A DNA stretch of 64,000 nt from Oopsacas minuta. Taxonomy: Eukaryota; Porifera; Hexactinellida; Lyssacinosida; Leucopsacidae. The DNA is taken from the NCBI GenBank assembly GCA_024704765.1, contig JAKMXF010000329.1, forward strand, positions 1-64,000, in the 5' to 3' direction. A program made the translations under genes and the position numbers. The notes under the pieces are model-generated. The model ran no database searches. It worked only from the letters and a program-made list of their open reading frames with translations, and was not told where the DNA came from. Each line of letters opens with the position of its first letter. The stretch's first letter is position 1. This document shows, piece after piece, positions 11,561 to 25,100 of this stretch.

Positions 11561-13182
11561 ATCAATTAATTGGGCATGTAATGAGTTCTTTGTTATTATA
11601 TGCTGTTTTGGATCGATGGATACAGTACAAAAAGCGGATAATCTGTATTAATTCACATGGAATTTCTATGGGATCAATATATTTTATTTATTAGATAACT
11701 ATCACGAATTTCGTATAGGAATATATAACTTGATCGATTGATACCAAAAAATACGCATTATTTATAGCTCATACTAATATTTAATTTGTGGAATATAGCG
11801 CCTTCTCTAATGAATGCACTAATTCGCTGAATATATTGGGGCGCTTGAGCACCTCTCAGTGTCTGCAACTGTAATAGATTTCCATGCATGATAAAGCTTT
11901 GCTCGTTCAACTAATCCCTGGACTTGAAAATGGCCAATGCCATAGCATTAGTGTGTATAAAGCTATAAATACATACATAAAATAGTTAGAATTTCAACAA
12001 TGGATCTAAATGTAAAATATATATGCTAATCTTGAAGATTTGAGGAAGTATATGGGATGATTTTATTAGATTTGATGCTAAAACTGGACTGAAAAGATTA
12101 TATTTGATCGTGATTGGCGCCCCCTATTAGACACATTGGGTGTTTGCGATGGGAATGAAAACACGCTTGCCATAAAAGGTATTCCCAAACCATTTCGTGC
12201 CAGCGAATGCTCGGGCAGCAATTGTAGCGCTGGCACAGGATATGATGGGATTTAAAGCATATGATTTGGATTTAATGATTTCTTTGAATGTGAATGATTT
12301 GATTTGAGAAATCTTTGAATTTGAAATAGTAGATGTGATTTAATGAAAATATGCATCAAAAGAACAACTCTACAGGTACAGATATTTAGGGAATAAGTGA
12401 AGTGAGCCAAAAATGGCTCAGATTATGAATAAATTTACAACACCATCAAAAAAATTTGTTTGTTGAAATTTACGCTTCATTCAAAAAGTAACAAATAAGG
12501 AAATATTAAGTGAGGAAATTACAGCGAATGATGAAATGGCAAACGATGAGAATATGGTTTAATGAAGATAGTGGAGTGAAGTTTAATATTTCAAGACAAC
12601 AATACATAAACAGAGCTGAAAATTCAATCAACATCAAACATGGATAATAATGAACAAATCATAATTCATGAGAATTAACATTATGTTTCATAATAAAACT
12701 GCATATCTACTTAATGTGGTGGTTAGTAAAAGCCAAGATTGTCGAAAGTTCTTACATAGTCAGGTCAGGCCTTGAATATAATAAATACAGGTCAGGTCAG
12801 ATCAGATCTAAAGAATAATTAGGTCAATTCTAGAACATTTTCAAGTCTTTTTAGGTCAATTTCACGTCAACTACGACTGTGAAGTTAGCAGGATAAGCGA
12901 CTATGGTCAGTTAAATCACAAATTTGCCCTACTTGTACCAATGACTGTTATTTATCTCGTAAAGCCACATCTTATAACTCTTCTCTTGGTTCCCATTATA
13001 ATTTGTAAAAACAAACGAATAATGAAAGCGTCGCAAAATTCTGAAATTGCGAAAGATATTTTCAATTTTATCCATCACAAAGAAACATACATATTGACAA
13101 ATAATTTATCATACATCTAGCTCATCCCATATTGAATCATACTTCAGTATTTTTGATTTGTCTTTATTGTGTACCCTTACAG
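11561..13182. other. No gene seen; cluster of AGGTCA motifs
   Basis: Mostly AT-rich and non-coding. The hexamer AGGTCA occurs at 12762, 12789, 12794, 12821 and 12853, five times in 97 bp and always on the plus strand. This hexamer is the nuclear-receptor half-site, but a short degenerate tandem repeat would look the same. Confidence 0.35.
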
Positions 13183-13288
13183 TTTTCTACTCTTCTTATT
13201 TGTATTGTCTCTATTCTCTTCATCATTGGTGGCATCGAGATTAATCCAGGGGCTATCAATCGAATTCAAGTTACATTTCACGAACAAG
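13183..13288 (+). other. Exon-like open segment with a 2A/LINE-like NPG motif
   Basis: A pyrimidine-rich acceptor (tttattgtgtacccttacAG) precedes 106 open bases that end in CAAG followed by GTAAGT, a consensus donor. The reading encodes a hydrophobic run (STLLICIVSILFII) followed by GGIEINPGA. Hydrophobic-x-GDxExNPGP is the 2A-like translational-recoding signature that opens many non-LTR retrotransposon and related ORFs. Here the Asp and final Pro are changed, so function is doubtful. No partner exon or reverse transcriptase is visible nearby. It could be a LINE 5' fragment or a chance open frame. Confidence 0.3.
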
Positions 13289-15069
13289 GTAAGTAACTAA
13301 ACTATACATATATATATATTTATATCCTAATCAGTAACAATGATGCCAGTTGTCATTAGTCTTGTAGTAAATATAATTATTAGTATTAATCGAGAGTACA
13401 TATGTCACCGTCCAAAAATGACATTTTGTCCTATGCTATGATCGGATCTATCAACATATTACAGGTCTACAATGTAAACAAGTAATCAACTGACCTAATC
13501 AGCTCAAGATAAATATCGTTCTGAAAGAAGTAAGCAATTGCTAAATACATGAAGCAAGGCTGTACTATCTAAGGACCTTGAGAAAAATCCATAGTTAAAT
13601 ACTATTTACATTCAACTGCTTCGTATAACTCGGATCGTATATTTCAGATTAACTAATTTAAAAAATTCTGATCTATTCCCAACTATTACGTATATTGGTA
13701 GATTATGAAAATTTTCAATAAATGTAATTAATTAAATCAATAACATACAATGAACAAGGCAGTTTTGATTGAAAGAAGTATTATTCTAACAATATTGATC
13801 ACTGTTATAACTAGACTGGGAAGAATCAATAAACGAGTTAGAACAAGTAGTAATTTTATCCAAATATAGACTTAGAATAGCTGAAGTTTCATGTTTTGAA
13901 TACTGCTTTAACCCAAAGTCACATTGCCCGGTCATAATTATACTATAATACATACCTATTATGAAGATTGTACTTAAGGTGTGATCTTTTTGGTAAATTT
14001 GGCCTATAAAATTTCGGCTTAGCACTAAGAAATTCAAACGCAAAATTTCGTAATAATTTCGATTCAGTAAATTTAATAAAAAAATACCAATGGAAAATTA
14101 ATACCTACGTATGTATATAATCACATTGAAAAACTAGTATGAAGTGTGCCCTATTTTCCTGAAAAAGCGTCGGGGTATTTTTATGAACTAAACAAACAAG
14201 CGCCGTGGCACATATTCATGAAAAGACGGTATCCAACAAGCAAATCGGCCAAGAGAACGGCCCCTAACCATTCATAGCGTTACAGGCTATGGTAGTTTCA
14301 CCAGCGGCCGGTTATGGTGGATAACTGGTCCTGGGACTAAAAGTTATCGGTCTAAGGGACCAATAAAGGCAAGCGAACGATCTAAAACGTTACTGGTCAC
14401 TTTCACAAATGTGTAACTCCTTAGAATAGAAATAATGGCTAATATGGTCAATGTCACGTGCATTCCGAGTTGAGCTATGTTTGCAATATATACCAAAAAT
14501 AAATCGATACGGATAAAAGAGGTAGACAAAGGTTGACACAAAGGATTCCAGAGCTGTGCAGCACAAATACACGAAAAGAAATATTTTAAAATCCAATTCC
14601 TCCAAAATATTGTGAAAGAATATGCACTTGGGTAAATGTAGAAAAAGGGAGACTCTACAATCATTAAATACGATAGTGTGCAAATCCGTAAAATATTTAA
14701 ATGGTTGGGGACCAGCTGTTCAAACTGTAAGTTTCTCGCCAAAATGAAATCGATCCTCAGATATATTATATAATCGGGATTTCATTGAGGTTACATGGGC
14801 CACCTAAAATTGCATACTCAATGTTTCAGATGCCTGGCTATACATGGCGTATGAAAACACTGAGTTGTGTCGAATAGTAAATTGATGGATCTTGCAGATT
14901 AACTCTTCATTGATAATTACAAGGATGTCAATATGCTGTGGAGCGCTGACACATTTGGCTGAAATATATTAACCGTAACCAGCTACTTTGGACATCTATG
15001 ATCTATATTACTAAAACCGGGGGGTAACCAGCCTGGAAAATCGATGGCGAACAGTCAAGGCAATGATTA
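13289..15069. other. No gene seen
   Basis: AT-rich. The 132- and 97-codon minus-strand frames at 14344-14742 overlap in different frames and look hydrophobic only because of the AT bias. I assign no function. Confidence 0.4.
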
Positions 15070-15699
15070 GAACAAGTGGCGCATTGAGATAAGTGGGGGA
15101 TATATATAACCGTGACCTATGTGAAAAAAAGGCCTATGCACCAACTTTATGAACTTGGACCATGGATTACTGGAAGGCTATTATTCAAAATTTATAGTGA
15201 GTCAGATATGATATTAATTTGTTTTCAATGATTTAGAAACGATATTGAAAAGTAAAATAAGTATTATTATGGATATACTAAGGTAAGAAAATACAATATA
15301 ATTCTGAGTAGGTAAATTAAGAATGATAATAACGGGAGTAAATAGTACAATGGTGCTTAACAAGGATGTAGTTGCAATTGCACAAACAAATCTACTAACA
15401 GTGTTCCCCAACTTTCTCAAATAAAGTACATTTAAATTTCTTCAATTTCTTTGTATTTTCAGAATGAAGTCTATGTATAGACTTCATGTTCTTTATCAAA
15501 TTAGAGTGGAAGGAGTTGGTGGGTGATGTAATTCAATTTTCTAGGATATCTCAACCAACTGTATCACAAATAGGACAGCTATCCCTCCAGGTTTGACTCT
15601 CCTCTACTTCAATAATTTTTAGCGTAATTTTCACAATATGGTGCATAGATGGTCCCTTGACAATCTCTTTAAAAGTAGAGGGCGATCTTCAAACAATTA

Positions 15700-17900
15700 C
15701 ACAAGTAAATGGCCATTTCAATAAACCTGAACACCGGATATCATTCTGCATAAACCAAAATGGTGTTCGAATGGATCATTTGGTAGGAAAGATGTGAGAA
15801 AAGTAGTAAATTCACAACCCTGTATTAGATAGTTAATTATAGCAGTTATAGCGATACAAGAATGACGAAAGCATGCAAAGTTTGGGTGGTAAGAACTCCA
15901 GTTTTTTTAGGCAAGTTTCCATTTATCAAGCCATTCAATAACTCTTGACAGATATTTGAGTCTTAGGTCATTCAGGACGAAAGGATGAGACAATTCAGGC
16001 GAATACCCTTATAAGGATTGTTAACATTAAACATTTTCCAGATATCATAAATAAAAGTGATAAATTCAGCTCTGTGCATATGAGAGTCGAAAGGAGTTTC
16101 TGACTAAAAAACTTTGAGGGCAGAGGCAGTAGAATTATCAAAAACCCCTAATGCAAATTTGACATCCAGCCGCTCAAAACTCGAAGGCCAACATGCCTCT
16201 ATTGTTAATCGGGGAGTTAAATTTGATAAAGACCTTGGATCAGCTTTGTACAAAACTCGAACTATTTCGAAAAGAAGCAGAAAGAATTAGAGAAAAATCT
16301 CCAAATGTCGAAAACAAAATGTACAATTGATATCTTTCTCATTTAGCCAGTAGTTCCGAATTGATTTCAGGATATGCACAAAATCGACTAGTAAGATTAA
16401 AATACTATGTAGATCAAGAGTATGGGGGACAATATCTCCTAAATATGGGTTGGTGAAAATATCTTGAAGTGTTTACGTTCATAGGATAGTTATCTGTATA
16501 TATAACTTCAACATACAATCCACAACGCTCGATATCTTCTACCACTTGCTTGATAACAGGAAATATATCCATTGCAGATGTATTTGAAAATGGTAGTAGA
16601 CAAAGGATGGTCGACCACTTTTGAGACAAGCTAGAAACCATAAAAGCAAATATAGTTTTGGCTGGGTCAGAAATATTCTGTGATGACCCAATAATACTCC
16701 CTTCCTAATAAGTGAATTCTGACTTCACATGGATTTCGTCCATTTGGAGAATCACATTTCGTTCTCTTTGGTTGAAATCAGAGGTAACCTTTTCCAAAAA
16801 AGTAATATATTCACTATCCAAACCAAATTTTGTATATAAACAGTTGAAGCGTTGTGTAATGTGGTAGAGAAAGTGAGTCAAGAGATTGCAAATAATATTA
16901 GCATGCCCGGAGAAATAAGTTGGCACTTGAGTGCTATTACAATACTCTCAATGTTGTAGTTGCGATGAGTTTTCGGACGAAACAAATTATCCAACTGACA
17001 CCGAATAAATTGTAGGAAAGATAGCAATTGATCATCCTTTTGACAATTATCTAGTATTGTCTGTGAATTCGACAACTTATCAACTGTTAGACGCAATTGT
17101 TCGGTCACTTGAACTATCTGCTGGTTAAAAGTAGGGGTTGACAAATCCTGTCTACAGTTTTCGATACCGATAGATGATATCTCTTCTGCAAGTTGTCAAT
17201 ATCTCGAATATCAGTAATCTGCTTCATGTTCGGGTAGATTTCTTTGTTGTTATAGAAGCCCTTTGTAGATAAAGAATCATTGATCGAGTGAGAACGCTCA
17301 TTATAATGAGCACCAGGGTCATCCGTTGAATGAAATGGAGTTGTTTCTCATCAGTAGGCCAAAGTATCCACTGCTTTGGAAGAGAAATACGGACAAGCTT
17401 AGATATTAAATCTTCAAATCGAAGTACTTGAATTTTCTGTTCATCAATTTCATTCTGCTCCATACTCAGTTCGATCCCAAGGGGCCAGGTAAACACGATC
17501 TTTAGTAGTGTTTAAGTCTAACCGAATTGGCGGAGTACGTGTACATTGGATTGGGTTGGATAGATAACTTGGACAAACCAGGCAAAAACAGGGAACTGCG
17601 AGTGGGCAGAGTCTAGGGAGACTGCGTTATGCTTGCAAGATGGACCCGTCTGATTGAGGGATAGTAAAGAAAAACCCAACATCTTCATCACGGAAAAGTT
17701 TTAGGCATACGTGAATCTCCTTAATTTCCTCAATAAAGTCTCTGTGAAGAAATTGTTTCCATTGAGAAACTATATGAGGTGGAACATTAGAAATCTTGAA
17801 AACGGGTGTGTGCGTGTGTGTGTGTGGTTCACTGTCATAATTACTCCTACAACCAGGAGCACAACATTTATTTGGAATTAGGACAGAAAAGTGTGGTAGA
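15700..17900 (-). pseudogene. THAP-domain P-element-like transposase, copy 1
   Basis: Reading leftward from about 17880, a THAP zinc finger begins with CCAPGCRSNYD and, after a frame change inside a (GT)n tract, continues VFKISNVPPHIVSQWKQF ... IHVCLKLF. The last ligand His of the C2CH set is Leu here. Next come LQFIRCQLDNLFRPKTHRN and ALKCQLISP (the pre-catalytic region), then the catalytic block LQMDEIHVKSEFTY (about 16720-16760). DIERCGLYVEVIYTDNYPMN (second Asp) follows at about 16500, and FLPNDPFEHHFGLCRMISG near 15770, the P-element C-terminal signature. Several frameshifts separate these blocks. THAP plus P-type RNase H transposases cut and paste DNA in the nucleus. It is clearly related to, but diverged from, the copy at 60.7-63.0 kb. 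Confidence 0.8.
17805..17826. repeat. (GT)n microsatellite inside the THAP coding region
   Basis: A GT/GC-T run interrupts the THAP zinc-finger frame. On the minus strand it codes HTHTRTHP, and the finger resumes in another frame just after it, so repeat slippage probably broke the gene. Confidence 0.7.
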
Positions 17901-18315
17901 AGTCTAAATTGAACAAAAGAAACAATTTAAGTCAGTGGCAGTCTCAAGAAGGGCAAACGGACATTCCCCTCGGATTTGAAAATCTTGGCCTCGTTGGGCA
18001 AAATTCTGGGACCGTCCCTGAATTAAGTGTGGGAAATAGATAAGACAAATATGAATTAGACAAATGGGAAGAGTGATAAGGTGAGAAAATATACAGTATT
18101 GAGGAAATATACTGAAAGAGTATCTATAAAATGATCTAAATCGTGATAAGATTCATTAGAAATATTATCGAAATACTATATAAAAATAATGGATCATTAA
18201 TATAATAGCCTTCCTTTAATCCATCATCCAAGTTCACAAAGTTGGTGCATAGGCGGAAAGTAGGTCACAATATAACCTAGACCAAGCGTGCGCCACTTGA
18301 GCCACAATGACTACA

Positions 18316-19979
18316 CCAATGATAAAACTTAATTATTTATAAGTATATAAATTAGATAAATTAGATTCCAGAAGATGAAATACATAAACAAATTATGATT
18401 CTCAACTAATTAATACTGAATTATTAAATTAATTCGAGAAATGATAATTCGCTTGTACATTTCAAAAAATTCCATAGCGATTGGCAGTCAAAAATTCTGA
18501 AATATGTTCCACATATATGTATGGAGAAATATCATTCCATATTTGGAATCTGCTCGATCCGTCCAGACCCGCAGTGGAAATTTCAAAAGTAACAGACGAA
18601 TGGAACATGTAGGAGCTGTTTACTCTGAAGTTACTCCAACAGCGCTCGTATTGATAGCCAGGTTAAGAATTTTAATATCATTCTATTAGAAATAATAATC
18701 TCGAGAATCCTATATATATATATGTATTAAAATCCTTGACACATAGGAAATTTGGAGAAAATCATGTACTGTTCAAGATAAATCGTGGACAATGGAACTG
18801 TACAGGCCTGCCAAAACTGAAATGTTTCTAAAATAAGTACACAAACTAAATAATACAGTATTCGTTTACCCAATCACTGTTCAGGAAAAATTGCCAGTTC
18901 AATGCCCTTAGACTATTAGAATGTTATGGCCATAAATTGTAATCGTGCAATAAGTGGCAACAGATTTTCACAAAATATTACCTCACGTAACCATTTAGTA
19001 CCATCCAAAGGAACATCAAGTTGGATATAAGAAATGACGTCTATTACTAGCTGATCAAATATACTATTAAAGTTTGCCTTTTCAACAATTTCACACCTAG
19101 TGTGGGGAAAAATCCAAGGCCGCAGGAAATTGCAAAGAGTAGTACAAGATAGTAACATTATGATAGCTAAATATAAATATACATATATAAGCCCCTTGTT
19201 AATGAGAAACTTGTTTCAGGTGCAAATGATGACCTTGTAAGCATGCGGACAGAAGGCATTCATTTATTATAATGAGACTGTTTTGTGTAATATAAGAGGT
19301 AAATTTGGTTAATTCATAAAATATCAAAATAGCTAGTCAACATGAGATGCGATAGAAGCAGAAAAGAGCAATCGTATTTGTCATAATACCTACGTTATAC
19401 ATGGTGTAGCTGAGTTACATTGAGTTAATGGTAAAAAATGAGTGAGGCGTGGCGTGAGAGTTGGCTTTTCTTCAAGGGCAGTTCTGAAACAAATTTGAAA
19501 CTAATAGTGGCCTAAAGAAAAATATTTATACAGCTCATTAACAAAACCTTCTGGCAATTGCAGGGCACCGCAATGGGGGCAGCTAAGAGATAAACTCCGG
19601 GGGCTAACCAAATGCTAGTCAAACCAGCATTGTAGTATAAACCTGCATACCGAAATGTTAAAAATTACTAGTTTATGGTCAGATAGACAGAAAAAGAGCA
19701 TAAAATAGAAATGAAATGACAAATCTTGTTACAGGTAAGAATAACCGAGAATAAGTGCAGACAGTTGAAATTGAATGACAAACTTGAATTCAAGTCAGCA
19801 TCACATTGAATTAGTGCTGAAAGTTGAAAAAGAATGATTAAAGCCCCCTAAGTTATATTATTAATTTGAAATCGTTCTCTGTCTATGTGTTTGTTTAACC
19901 GTGGTCAAGGAAAGGAATTATGGAATGTTGGATCAAATTCAAATTTCTCAATTCTGAGAGATACGCATAACTATACACT
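18316..19979. other. No gene seen
   Basis: AT-rich, many stops, no recognised motif. An 80-codon minus-strand frame at 18916-19158 matches no family I know. Confidence 0.4.
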
Positions 19980-20591
19980 CAGTGGCGGATCCAGAGGGGG
20001 ATAGGGGGATATATGCCCCAGACTTTTGGCCTCCTAGTCTTTCGAATTCATTCTGATTATTATTTTTATTTTTCATACAATATTTCAATCATGTCTTTGA
20101 TTTATAGCGTTTTTACAATTATTTGTTGCAACTCAGCTTCTCTCGGTTGTGAAATTAGTATAATGTACATATATATATAGCGCTAGGTTAGGTAATTGTC
20201 TTCACCTTTACCTTTGCTTGTATCACTCTGGACAGGTTTGACCACTTTTCAATTCTCCCTGACCATTTTTAATTTGCTTGCGTGGGCCTGATAGCTATTT
20301 GTACTTTGACTTTTTCCTCATTTTTGTAAATCTAGATATACGAAATTTTGAAAACAGGCTCAGATCATCAATGTTGGACGAACGACTAAACGGATTAGCT
20401 TTGATGTATTCATAAGGATATAGAAATTGATATATCTAACGTAATCAATCGATTTGCACTTGCAAAAAAACGCAAAATAGATTTTGTAATATAGTATCGT
20501 ATTTAGATTTTAGATTTTTATATTCCATACTGAATGAATAATTCAACAGATATTCTATACACGTGCATACGCTATTAGATGATATAGATTG

Positions 20592-21222
20592 CAGGGGCGG
20601 ATCCAGGATTCTCTTAGGGGGGTCCATTCGCGAGCGTAGCGAGCGTTTCTGACGGGGGATCTGGGGGCTTGCCCTCCAGAAAAAATTGAATATTTAGACA
20701 CTGAAATAGCGATCTAAAGACATTCATTCCTACAGCAAATAGAGAAATAATTTCAAATTTATTTGTCTTTTATTCATTATTTTTGAGACAGAAAATTCAA
20801 TACCATACTGAAGCTGAAGTTTGGGTTCCATTTTGATTCTCGATATGTTGGAGGTACAAAGATAATCATACAAAATACTTTTATAACTATTGTGGTACAG
20901 TAGACCCTCGCTAATCCGAACACTACTGTTCCGATTGCAGAATTATTCGTTAGGATTAGTGAAATGCATTGAAACGATAGAATAGAATCTGGGGCTCATT
21001 CTTTCGAAAGTGGTACAAACGATAGAATAGCGTCCAACATGGGTAGTATATAATATTGATCTGTAGTAAGGTTGGATATAAATCGTCCATATTTTTGAGT
21101 TTCAAACAATTTCCAAATATTGTAAAGCACTAGGCGTTGTTCGGATTAGTGAGGGTCTACTGTATATATAATCATGCGCACCGATGGGAGGGTCCTAGGA
21201 CCCCCCAATGGATCCGCCCCTG
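20592..21222. mobile_element. 631-bp MITE, copy A (CAGGGGCGGATCC ends)
   Basis: The ends caggggcggatcc and ggatccgcccctg are perfect inverses. The body is almost identical to 42989-43627, including the run gcgagcgtagcgagcg near the left end. A candidate duplication is gatt on both sides. Near-identity of the two copies implies recent mobility. No protein is encoded. Confidence 0.85.
20898..21162. mobile_element. pogo/Tigger-like MITE nested in the 631-bp MITE
   Basis: cagtagaccctcgctaatcc at the left is the inverse of the right end (21162 backward), and both sides carry TA. The CAGTAGACCCTCG terminus and TA duplication are typical of pogo/Tigger MITEs. The same 265-bp unit lies at the same place in the second MITE copy, so it was inserted before the outer MITE spread. 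Confidence 0.8.
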
Positions 21223-21539
21223 GATTAAATGTAGTAATCTAAACCGGATACAAGTGGAATATAGGAAAGACCTTCAATCAGTGAGAATAGAATAAAATAC
21301 ACATGAAATTGCAGTTAGTTGGGCTGCCAGGGGCTTCGCCCCCCAGACCCTCAGCCTGGTTGATATCCCCCCCACCAGAGATTCCTGGATCCGCCACTGT
21401 ATACATTTATAATTTATGGTCTTTACAAGAAATTAATCAGAATTCTTAATTATCTATCAAGTATACTGAATCTAATTTTTATACGTTTGAATTAATCAAA
21501 TGTAAATTCACGTTGTGTTCAATATAAAGTAAACTAATA

Positions 21540-22190
21540 GATATCCAAAATATACGTAGGCTTGGCCTAAACGGCTACCCAGGAGTAACTATTACGCTGA
21601 ATCCGAATTAAGCATTTTGACGTTTCTTATATGTAAATTTATTATTGTTTTTATGAATATAAGGTAAACAAATTCATAAATTGTGGTAGAAACATGCTTT
21701 CAAAGATTATACTGGGTATTCGAGTATGCTGAGTCCGAATATGGTAATTGTAAACAACATTATGTGAATATTTCTTTACTTTTCGGTATATAAAGTAAAC
21801 TAATTTCAAAATTGAGGTAGAATCATACTCTCAACTGCTATACTGGGGTAGTGGAGTATGCTGAATCCAAATATGGCATTGTTTGTTTATTTATTCATTG
21901 ATATGTAAAATTATTGTTGTTTTTATGATAATATAGCAAACAAATTCTCCAAATCTCAAAATACACGCACAGGCTTGCACTAAACGGCTACTCAGGGAAA
22001 ACTAAGAAAGCTGAATACGAATTGGCATTTCAATTTTCTCATATGTAAACTTGTTGTTGGTTTTATGAATAAACAGTAAGCAAATATTAATATTGAAGTA
22101 GAATCATACTTTCAACGACTAAACTAGTAGACTGGAGTATTCTGAGTCTGAATATTGTAAACAAAATCAATATTATTACATATCAATTGT
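21540..22190. repeat. Tandem repeat, about 420-bp unit with internal sub-repeats
   Basis: The block beginning acgtaggcttggcctaaacg (about 21555) recurs at about 21966 as acgcacaggcttgcactaaa, and following segments stay similar (ctgaatccgaatt, tatgtaaa, tgttttatgaata). Within a unit, variants of gagtatgctgagtccgaata recur about every 100-150 bp (21723, 21847, 22136). It is a diverged local satellite with 1.5 visible long units. Confidence 0.65.
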
Positions 22191-25100
22191 TGTTTGTCCG
22201 TTGAATACCTCGACGCGCATTACGCCGAGTTCATCGCGAAGCGCTGAGCCAAAGGCTCGTATAAAATTAAACCGAATCAGATAGAAATATGAATTTGCTT
22301 GGTGGGAATAAAAGTCATGTATTCAAATATGTAGAAACTATAATTGACAAAATTGAAGAGGAAATATCTGATCTAGAAGCATCTTTTGAATGATAATATT
22401 GAAGAGTTTGTACTAGACTTAGGAACTCTAATTGTTAAACAATTTTGGCTCTGTTAAACGGTCTTCAGTTAAGCCCACCATACATCATGCAGCGGTCTGA
22501 CTGAAAGGGGGAAATGGTGGAAAGTGGTGCAAATTACATATTGTATAACATACAACTTATATAGCTCACCTATACTATAACACAGTTTATATGTATTAGC
22601 TTATCTATGTTCGGGGAAAGTCATATTTAGATCTGATGAAAGTCACCTTTTGGAATAGGGGTATGAGGTTTTTGTATTCAAAAAAACTGTACTATAGTAT
22701 AACTCAGCTATATAAGCAAATTTGATTTAAAATATTAGAACCTGATGAAATGTGATAAGAGGGTATCATAACTAGTACAAATGAATAACAATATCAAAAT
22801 TTTCACGTTGATCATAATTATCTGATAAGGCATTTGGCCCTCCACTACAAGGTAATTTGATTTTCTTCCCATTGTCTCTCTTCACTAGCATCGAGATTGA
22901 AAGAAAACTAATTCTAGTAGTATTTGATAAACAGTAGGGGCTGTTATAAACATCAATAATAACTTGTTTCTAGGCGCATTTAGTGCCCTTACTGTATTAG
23001 AATATTTTCTCATCAATTCAATGACGAAGATGAGAGCCAATAGGGGGATTGCCAATTTACGTTGTTGGGGAGGTGCAAATGAACTAAAATCCGAATGATC
23101 ATTACCAGATAATTATCTTCAAAGTGAAACATTGTATATTGTTATTCATTTGAGATTTTTGGTACCTCTTTATCAAATTCTATTAGATTCAACAATTATT
23201 AATATAAGTATTCTCCACTATTTTCAACTTCTTCTACCATGCAGTCAGACTCTCATGCTACAACGTACATGCGTAAATTGGATTACTTATGAAGTAGTTT
23301 GCATCATGCATGGGGGTATGAAAGTAAGGACACAAAATTTGTTGCATGAAGTAGGTATATGATGTAATTTTGTTGCATGAAAATAGAATTTTTAGTGAGT
23401 TCCTAAAGAGAGATGTCCTAATGGCATGTACATTGTACAAAGACATTTTGTCCGTACGGCTGTGCGAAAACTAGCCGTCTGTTACTTGAAATTGGTATAC
23501 ATATGCATTTGGTTCGGAGATATGCACCTCGCTTACTATTTTTCCTAAAGTGAATATTTCACAACATTCTATGTAAAATTAAACAGCATACTAGAGATTA
23601 ATTAGGTTCTCATATGCTGTCAAGGGTAATAGGGTACGTAGAGTTCAATTTATAAATTTTTCGGTCTGAAAATTACAAATTCACAGTTCTATCACATGCA
23701 TAATCATATTCTAACACATTTTTTGGATATTTTCGAAATGTTGCTAGAGATTTCATTTTAAATGATAGTCGAGTATGTATGAATTATTTCAATTTCACAT
23801 TTCTCTTATGATTAACCATATTTTACACCTTATGATAATATTTCAAAAGATGTTATAGCTGGGCAGCAACCTATTGTGAACATCCGGATAAAAGCACCAA
23901 ACTATTACTATATGTCATCCATGAACATAGATAGTGATTTTTTCGGATATATTGTCGATCATTTCTGGCTCTTTTAGATAGCTTGTAGCAGCTATTTCGG
24001 TGATACATCCGGAAGCGATAACCTCTTGAAATCTTATCGAATCGACTTATAAACACCAGATTCTCAGTTAGCACCAAATTTCTAGCATTTTGAAGAGTCA
24101 CTTACCATATTAGGACATATTTTCCCTCAGCAATGCAGTGATGTCTCAGGGGTGTAACAAAATTCCATTCTCAAAAATTTCCTAACCTCATCGGGTGCCC
24201 CCTCGTTCGACACGGCTCGGAGAGCTAAGTCTGGTTATACACTTATCGACCCTTAAATTATCTTTATACACGATTATACAAGATCGACCCTCACGGTCTT
24301 ATATTTTCTTAGTTTTTGTGTATTTCTCAACATAATGTCATCCTATGTTTTGTAAAAAGGTTTCACTATAATTGCAAAATATATAGTTATGATAATATTA
24401 ACCAATCATCGCAGATTCCATCGCGATATCCTAGATCAGCTAAAGGGAATTTAGTAATTAAATATGCTAACTGATTTGAAATTAGCAAGAAATGTATGGA
24501 AATTTCACTTTATTGATTTGATAGCCTTCTGTACCAATGGCTAAATCTGGAAAATATATAGCTTTATTCATGAAGTCGCGCTTTGGTTGCTCGCGATCCA
24601 CAACTTGCAAATCCTTCGTGTTCGCATGGGCCTCGTCCGCTTGGCACCTCGTCCCTAAATTGAGCAAAGTATAGTAGCAACCTATCCACAATTCATTGCG
24701 ATAAATTCATATTTGGAATCAGAGTACCCGATTACCCCGTTTTACTTTGTTGAATCCAAGTTTCTGAGACTATAAAGAAATTTGTTTATATTATACACCG
24801 AAACAACAACAAATTTACACAACTGGTGGTTGATAATATATTATTTGGGATCAGCTTACCCCGATTACCCCATAAGAACTGTCATAACGAATTATCAAGC
24901 ATCATTTTGAATTTTATACGAAAGGGTGGGAAAATATGAACAATCATATGACCCCAAATTTTCATCACATGTCTGTTTACAATATCATATTCGCAATCAG
25001 CATACTCGATTACTCAAATTGAATTGTTTTCCTTTTCTTTATGGCCAACAGATGTCTATTTGTTATTTATATTTATCTCGATATACGCAGATCCGAAGTG

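Larger units (their letters stand above)
15070..18315 (-). mobile_element. THAP/P-element-like transposon, copy 1
   Basis: Inverted repeats of about 120 bp bound the element: 15070-15190 and 18200-18315. Shared blocks include caagtggcgca, gtgacctatg/gtgacctact, cctatgcaccaacttt and gaacttgga followed by atggatta and ggaaggctatta. The interior holds a minus-strand THAP-P transposase. The size of about 3.2 kb suits an autonomous P-superfamily element. I could not fix the exact outermost base or the 8-bp duplication. Confidence 0.75.
19980..21399. mobile_element. hAT-like non-autonomous element (outer)
   Basis: The left end cagtggcggatccag and right end ctggatccgccactg are exact inverses. They are flanked by 8-bp near-identical direct repeats tatacact (19972-19979) and tatacatt (21400-21407), the duplication length of hAT elements. 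It has no coding capacity. The 20592-21222 element is inserted in it. Confidence 0.8.

Noticed and set aside
14200-14400. GC-richer stretch checked for a tRNA or other structured RNA
   Set aside because: No cloverleaf arms or tRNA promoter boxes could be laid out.
14344-14742. 132-codon hydrophobic minus-strand frame resembling an insect receptor fragment
   Set aside because: It overlaps another 97-codon frame, has no family motif and no splice context; AT bias gives hydrophobic residues.
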